Below, in pieces: positions 13,981-16,470 of a stretch of DNA of 16,470 nucleotides (the first letter of the stretch is position 1; each line of letters begins with the position of its first letter). This stretch comes from Arthrobacter sp. (lineage in GTDB: Bacteria; Actinomycetota; Actinomycetes; Actinomycetales; Micrococcaceae). The DNA lies in assembly GCA_025464925.1 (NCBI GenBank), contig JAODMS010000110.1:1-16470 (forward strand), read 5' to 3'. Under the pieces are notes generated by a model, which had not been told where the DNA came from, made no database searches, and saw nothing but the letters and a program-made list of their open reading frames with translations. A program made the position numbers and the translations under genes.

Positions 13981-14056
13981 CGGCCCCGGCGGGATGCCCT
14001 TCCACCGCCCTCGAACTCCGGTGGGCGGCACCTCGGACGCAGGCCCTCGGGATCCC

Positions 14057-14110
14057 GGAAAACCCTGCTTGATGACGTCCGGAAGTTCCGCCGGGAAGCC
14101 GGGGTTTTCC
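14057..14110. other. Inverted repeat between the ArsR-like gene and topA
   Basis: GGAAAACCC (14057-14065) is matched by GGGTTTTCC (14102-14110) across 36 bases. These include an 11-base palindrome CGGAAGTTCCG (14080-14090). It may be the terminator of the upstream gene or a regulatory structure ahead of topA. A TATGGT at 14137-14142 is a weak candidate -10 for topA. No T-tract follows. Confidence 0.35.
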
Positions 14111-14188
14111 ACCTGAATGCGCGGGATCCGGCAAAATATGGTGAACTAGGCGGGTATGGGCGCATCTGCCCGAGCAACCTTTTTCTGT

Positions 14189-14200
14189 AGGAGCACCGTG
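14189..14200 (+). promoter_or_regulatory. Ribosome binding site and GTG start of topA
   Basis: AGGAG (14189-14193), 4 bases before GTG (14198-14200), fixes the start of topA. The frame is open further upstream (to 14156), but that extension would run through the binding site and adds nothing conserved. Confidence 0.75.
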
Positions 14201-16057
14201 CCAAGCAAGGCCAAAACCGGTAAAAAACTTGTGATCGTGGAGTCCCCGGCCAAGAGCAAGACCATCGCCAAATACCTCGGCGAGGGCTTCATCGTGGAGG
14301 CCTCCATCGGGCACATCCGGGACCTGCCGCAGCCGTCCGAGCTCCCCGCGGAACTGAAGAAAACGTCCGTGGGCAAGTTCGCCGTCGACATCGAAAACGA
14401 CTTCAAGCCCTATTACGTGGTCTCCGCGGACAAGCGGAAAAAGGTCACCGAGCTGAAGGCCGCGCTCAAGGATGCAGACGCCCTCTATCTCGCAACCGAT
14501 GGGGACCGCGAGGGCGAGGCCATCGCGTGGCACCTGCTGGAAGTGCTCAAGCCCAAGGTCCCGGTATACCGGATGACGTTCGGCGAAATCACCAAGGAAG
14601 CCATCCACCGTGCCATGGACAACCTGCGCGATGTTGATACGGCTCTGGTCGACGCGCAGGAAACCCGCCGCGTCCTGGACCGCCTCTACGGCTACGAGAT
14701 CTCCCCGGTGCTTTGGCGCAAGGTGGCCCGGGGCCTGTCCGCCGGCCGTGTGCAGTCGGTGGTCACCCGGATGGTGGTGGACCGCGAACGCGAACGCATG
14801 GCCTTCAAGGCCGCGTCCTACTGGGACCTGACGGGCCAGTTCGGCGCCGGTTCCGCCTCCTTCAAAGCGAAACTGGCCGCCGTTGACGGTGCCAAGGTGG
14901 CCAGCGGCCGCGACTTCAACGACGCCGGCGAGCTTACCGCCCGCAATTCCGTCCACCTGAACGAGGAACTGGCCACGTCCCTGGCCGCAGGTCTCCAGCA
15001 TGCGGACTTCCGCGTCCGGTCAGTGGACACCAAACCGTACACCCGCCGTCCCGCGGCGCCGTTCACGACCTCCACGCTGCAGCAGGAGGCCGGCCGCAAG
15101 CTGCGTTTCTCCTCCAAGAGCACCATGCAGATCGCCCAGCGTCTGTATGAAAACGGCTACATCACCTATATGCGTACCGACTCCTCGGCCCTGAGCGACG
15201 AGGCCGTCACGGCCGCCCGCCGCCAGGCTTCCGAGCTGTACGGCCCGGAATACATCCCCGCCTCACCGCGCGTCTACTCCAACAAAGCCGCCAACGCGCA
15301 GGAAGCCCACGAAGCCGTCCGCCCTGCCGGCGACTCGTTCCGCACCCCCGCCCAGGTGGCCAAGCTCCTCTCCGGTGATGAGTTCCGCCTGTACGAGCTG
15401 ATCTGGAAGCGCACGGTCGCCTCCCAGATGGGCGATGCCAAGGGCTCCACCGCAACCATCCGACTCGGCGCGGTTGCGGCAGATGGCCGGGACGCTGAAT
15501 TCTCCGCCTCCGGCACCGTCATCACTTTCCCCGGCTTCCTCGCCGCCTACGAAGAAGGCAAGGACGAGAGCCGAGGCGACGACGACTCGGACGAGGCCCG
15601 CAGGCTGCCGAACGTCGCCAAGGACGACGCCCTGACGGCGTCGGAAGTTGTGGCTGTGGGACACGAGACGTCACCGCCGCCCCGCTTCACCGAAGCGTCG
15701 CTGACGGCAGAGTTGGAAAAGAAGGGCATCGGCCGTCCGTCAACCTATGCCTCCACCATCTCCACCATCCAGGACCGCGGCTACGTCCGGAAACAGGGCT
15801 CCGCGCTGGTGCCGAGCTGGATCGCGTTCTCGGTGATCCGTCTGCTCGAGCAGCACTTCAGCGACTACGTGGACTATGAGTTCACCGCAGACATGGAAGG
15901 TGACCTGGACAAGATCGCCAACGGCCAGGCCGTGGGCTCCGCGTGGCTGCGCCATTTCTACTTCGGCGAGGACGCCGACCCCGGTCTGCTCAGCATCGTG
16001 AACAACCTGGGCGAGATCGACGCCCGGTCAATCAACTCCATACCCATCACGGATTAG
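14198..16057 (+). CDS. topA: DNA topoisomerase I, catalytic core, ended by an in-frame amber codon
   Basis: Type IA topoisomerase, which relaxes negative supercoils. The frame gives 619 residues up to TAG at 16055-16057. The Toprim domain is complete: KLVIVESPAKSKTIAKYLG with E15, and ATDGDREGEA with D101, D103 and E105. The central domain holds the catalytic tyrosine Y324 in ENGYITYMRTDSS. The late motif KKGIGRPSTYASTISTIQDR, essential in the family, is also present. The frame stops right after IDARSINSIPITD, at the junction with the C-terminal repeat domains. Actinobacterial TopA is normally about 900 residues or more. Bases 16058-16470 continue the same frame with homologous sequence, so the gene is interrupted rather than naturally short. 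Without the C-terminal repeats, type IA core fragments usually cleave DNA but relax it poorly. A sequencing error is a serious alternative. Confidence 0.88.
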   Translation: MPSKAKTGKKLVIVESPAKSKTIAKYLGEGFIVEASIGHIRDLPQPSELPAELKKTSVGKFAVDIENDFKPYYVVSADKRKKVTELKAALKDADALYLATDGDREGEAIAWHLLEVLKPKVPVYRMTFGEITKEAIHRAMDNLRDVDTALVDAQETRRVLDRLYGYEISPVLWRKVARGLSAGRVQSVVTRMVVDRERERMAFKAASYWDLTGQFGAGSASFKAKLAAVDGAKVASGRDFNDAGELTARNSVHLNEELATSLAAGLQHADFRVRSVDTKPYTRRPAAPFTTSTLQQEAGRKLRFSSKSTMQIAQRLYENGYITYMRTDSSALSDEAVTAARRQASELYGPEYIPASPRVYSNKAANAQEAHEAVRPAGDSFRTPAQVAKLLSGDEFRLYELIWKRTVASQMGDAKGSTATIRLGAVAADGRDAEFSASGTVITFPGFLAAYEEGKDESRGDDDSDEARRLPNVAKDDALTASEVVAVGHETSPPPRFTEASLTAELEKKGIGRPSTYASTISTIQDRGYVRKQGSALVPSWIAFSVIRLLEQHFSDYVDYEFTADMEGDLDKIANGQAVGSAWLRHFYFGEDADPGLLSIVNNLGEIDARSINSIPITD

Positions 16058-16470
16058 ATCACGCTGCGGGTGGGCAAGTTTGGCCCGTACCTGGAAAGCG
16101 CCGCCGCCGTGGTGGATCCGAAAACAGGCGAAATCGTGGAGAAGTCGCGCGCCAACGTGCCCGAGGACCTCGCTCCGGATGAGCTGACGGCTGCGAAGGC
16201 CATCGAGCTGATGGAAACTGCGGCGCCCGAGGAACGCGTGCTGGGTGCGGATCCGCACACCGGGCACACGGTAGTTGCGAAGAACGGCCGCTACGGCGCC
16301 TACGTCACCGAAGTCATCCCGGAGATGACCGAGGAACAGATCGCCAACCAGCCGGTTGAGTATTACAAGAATGGCAAGCCCAAGCCGCCGAAGAAGCCCG
16401 TCAAAGCCAAACCGCGCACCGGTTCGCTGTTCAAGTCCATGACGGTTGAGTCGGTCACCCTGGACGAAGC
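16058..16470 (+). pseudogene. topA: Continuation of topA after the in-frame stop: C-terminal repeat domains (runs off window)
   Basis: Directly after the TAG the same frame stays open for 137 codons to the window end. It reads ITLRVGKFGPYLES, then ANVPEDLAPDELTAAKAIEL, ERVLGADPHTGHTVVAKNGR and YGAYVTE, and a lysine/proline-rich linker (KPKPPKKPVKAKPRTGSLFK). The paired G[KR][FY]G[PA]Y motifs are the hallmark of the topoisomerase C-terminal repeats that bind DNA in actinobacterial TopA. There is no further stop or frameshift, and codon use remains GC-rich. No good ribosome binding site precedes the first in-frame GTG (16070), so separate translation looks unlikely. Whether the whole gene is a pseudogene, a read-through gene or a base-call error cannot be decided here. 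Confidence 0.8.

Noticed and set aside
13688..15001. Minus-strand open frame opposite the ArsR-like gene and topA
   Set aside because: Covers two unrelated plus-strand genes and the gap between them; no protein signature.
16055..16057. Amber codon read as pyrrolysine
   Set aside because: No pyrrolysine genes are seen in the window, the position is at a domain border away from any active site, and such recoding is not expected in this group.

Overview
High-GC actinobacterial chromosome, most likely an Arthrobacter/Pseudarthrobacter-type member of the Micrococcaceae. The evidence is very GC-rich third codon positions, frequent GTG starts, tightly overlapping genes, and several genes that appear to be read from leaderless mRNAs with a TANNNT box directly upstream. 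No rRNA, tRNA, CRISPR array or insertion sequence was seen.

Layout. (1) 1-5690, plus strand: a Tad/Flp-type pilus locus of the actinobacterial 'helicase/secretion neighborhood' kind. It holds the 3' end of the CpaF/TadA ATPase, TadB-like and TadC-like inner-membrane proteins, a DUF4244 Flp-like pilin, a TadE-like minor pilin and an Rv3654c-like TadE-family protein. A 620-residue secreted protein (LamG-like domain plus three 123-residue repeats) sits between tadC and the pilin gene, flanked by long non-coding stretches and followed by a 23-bp hairpin. (2) 5749-8925, minus strand: a large MrfA/YprA-like DEAH helicase with a DUF1998-type cysteine cluster, preceded in the same direction by a GNAT acetyltransferase. 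(3) 9076-9969, plus strand: the tRNA U34 hydroxylase TrhO, divergent from the GNAT gene. (4) 9981-10526, minus strand: a small lipoprotein. (5) 10748-13980, plus strand: a MerR-TipAS regulator with a 19-bp-spacer promoter and a second internal start, a large class I methyltransferase, and an ArsR-like regulator. (6) 14198 to the window end: DNA topoisomerase I (topA), interrupted by an in-frame amber codon at 16055-16057. The homologous reading frame continues intact to the end of the window.

The Tad genes together should make a thin surface pilus: the ATPase drives TadB/TadC, and the DUF4244 and TadE proteins carry prepilin-type cleavage motifs. The nearby helicase and topA match a linkage also known around Rv3646c-Rv3660c of Mycobacterium tuberculosis. 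The points most worth a second look are the interrupted topA, the secreted repeat protein placed inside the pilus locus, the probable two-product tipA-type gene, and the run of leaderless promoters.
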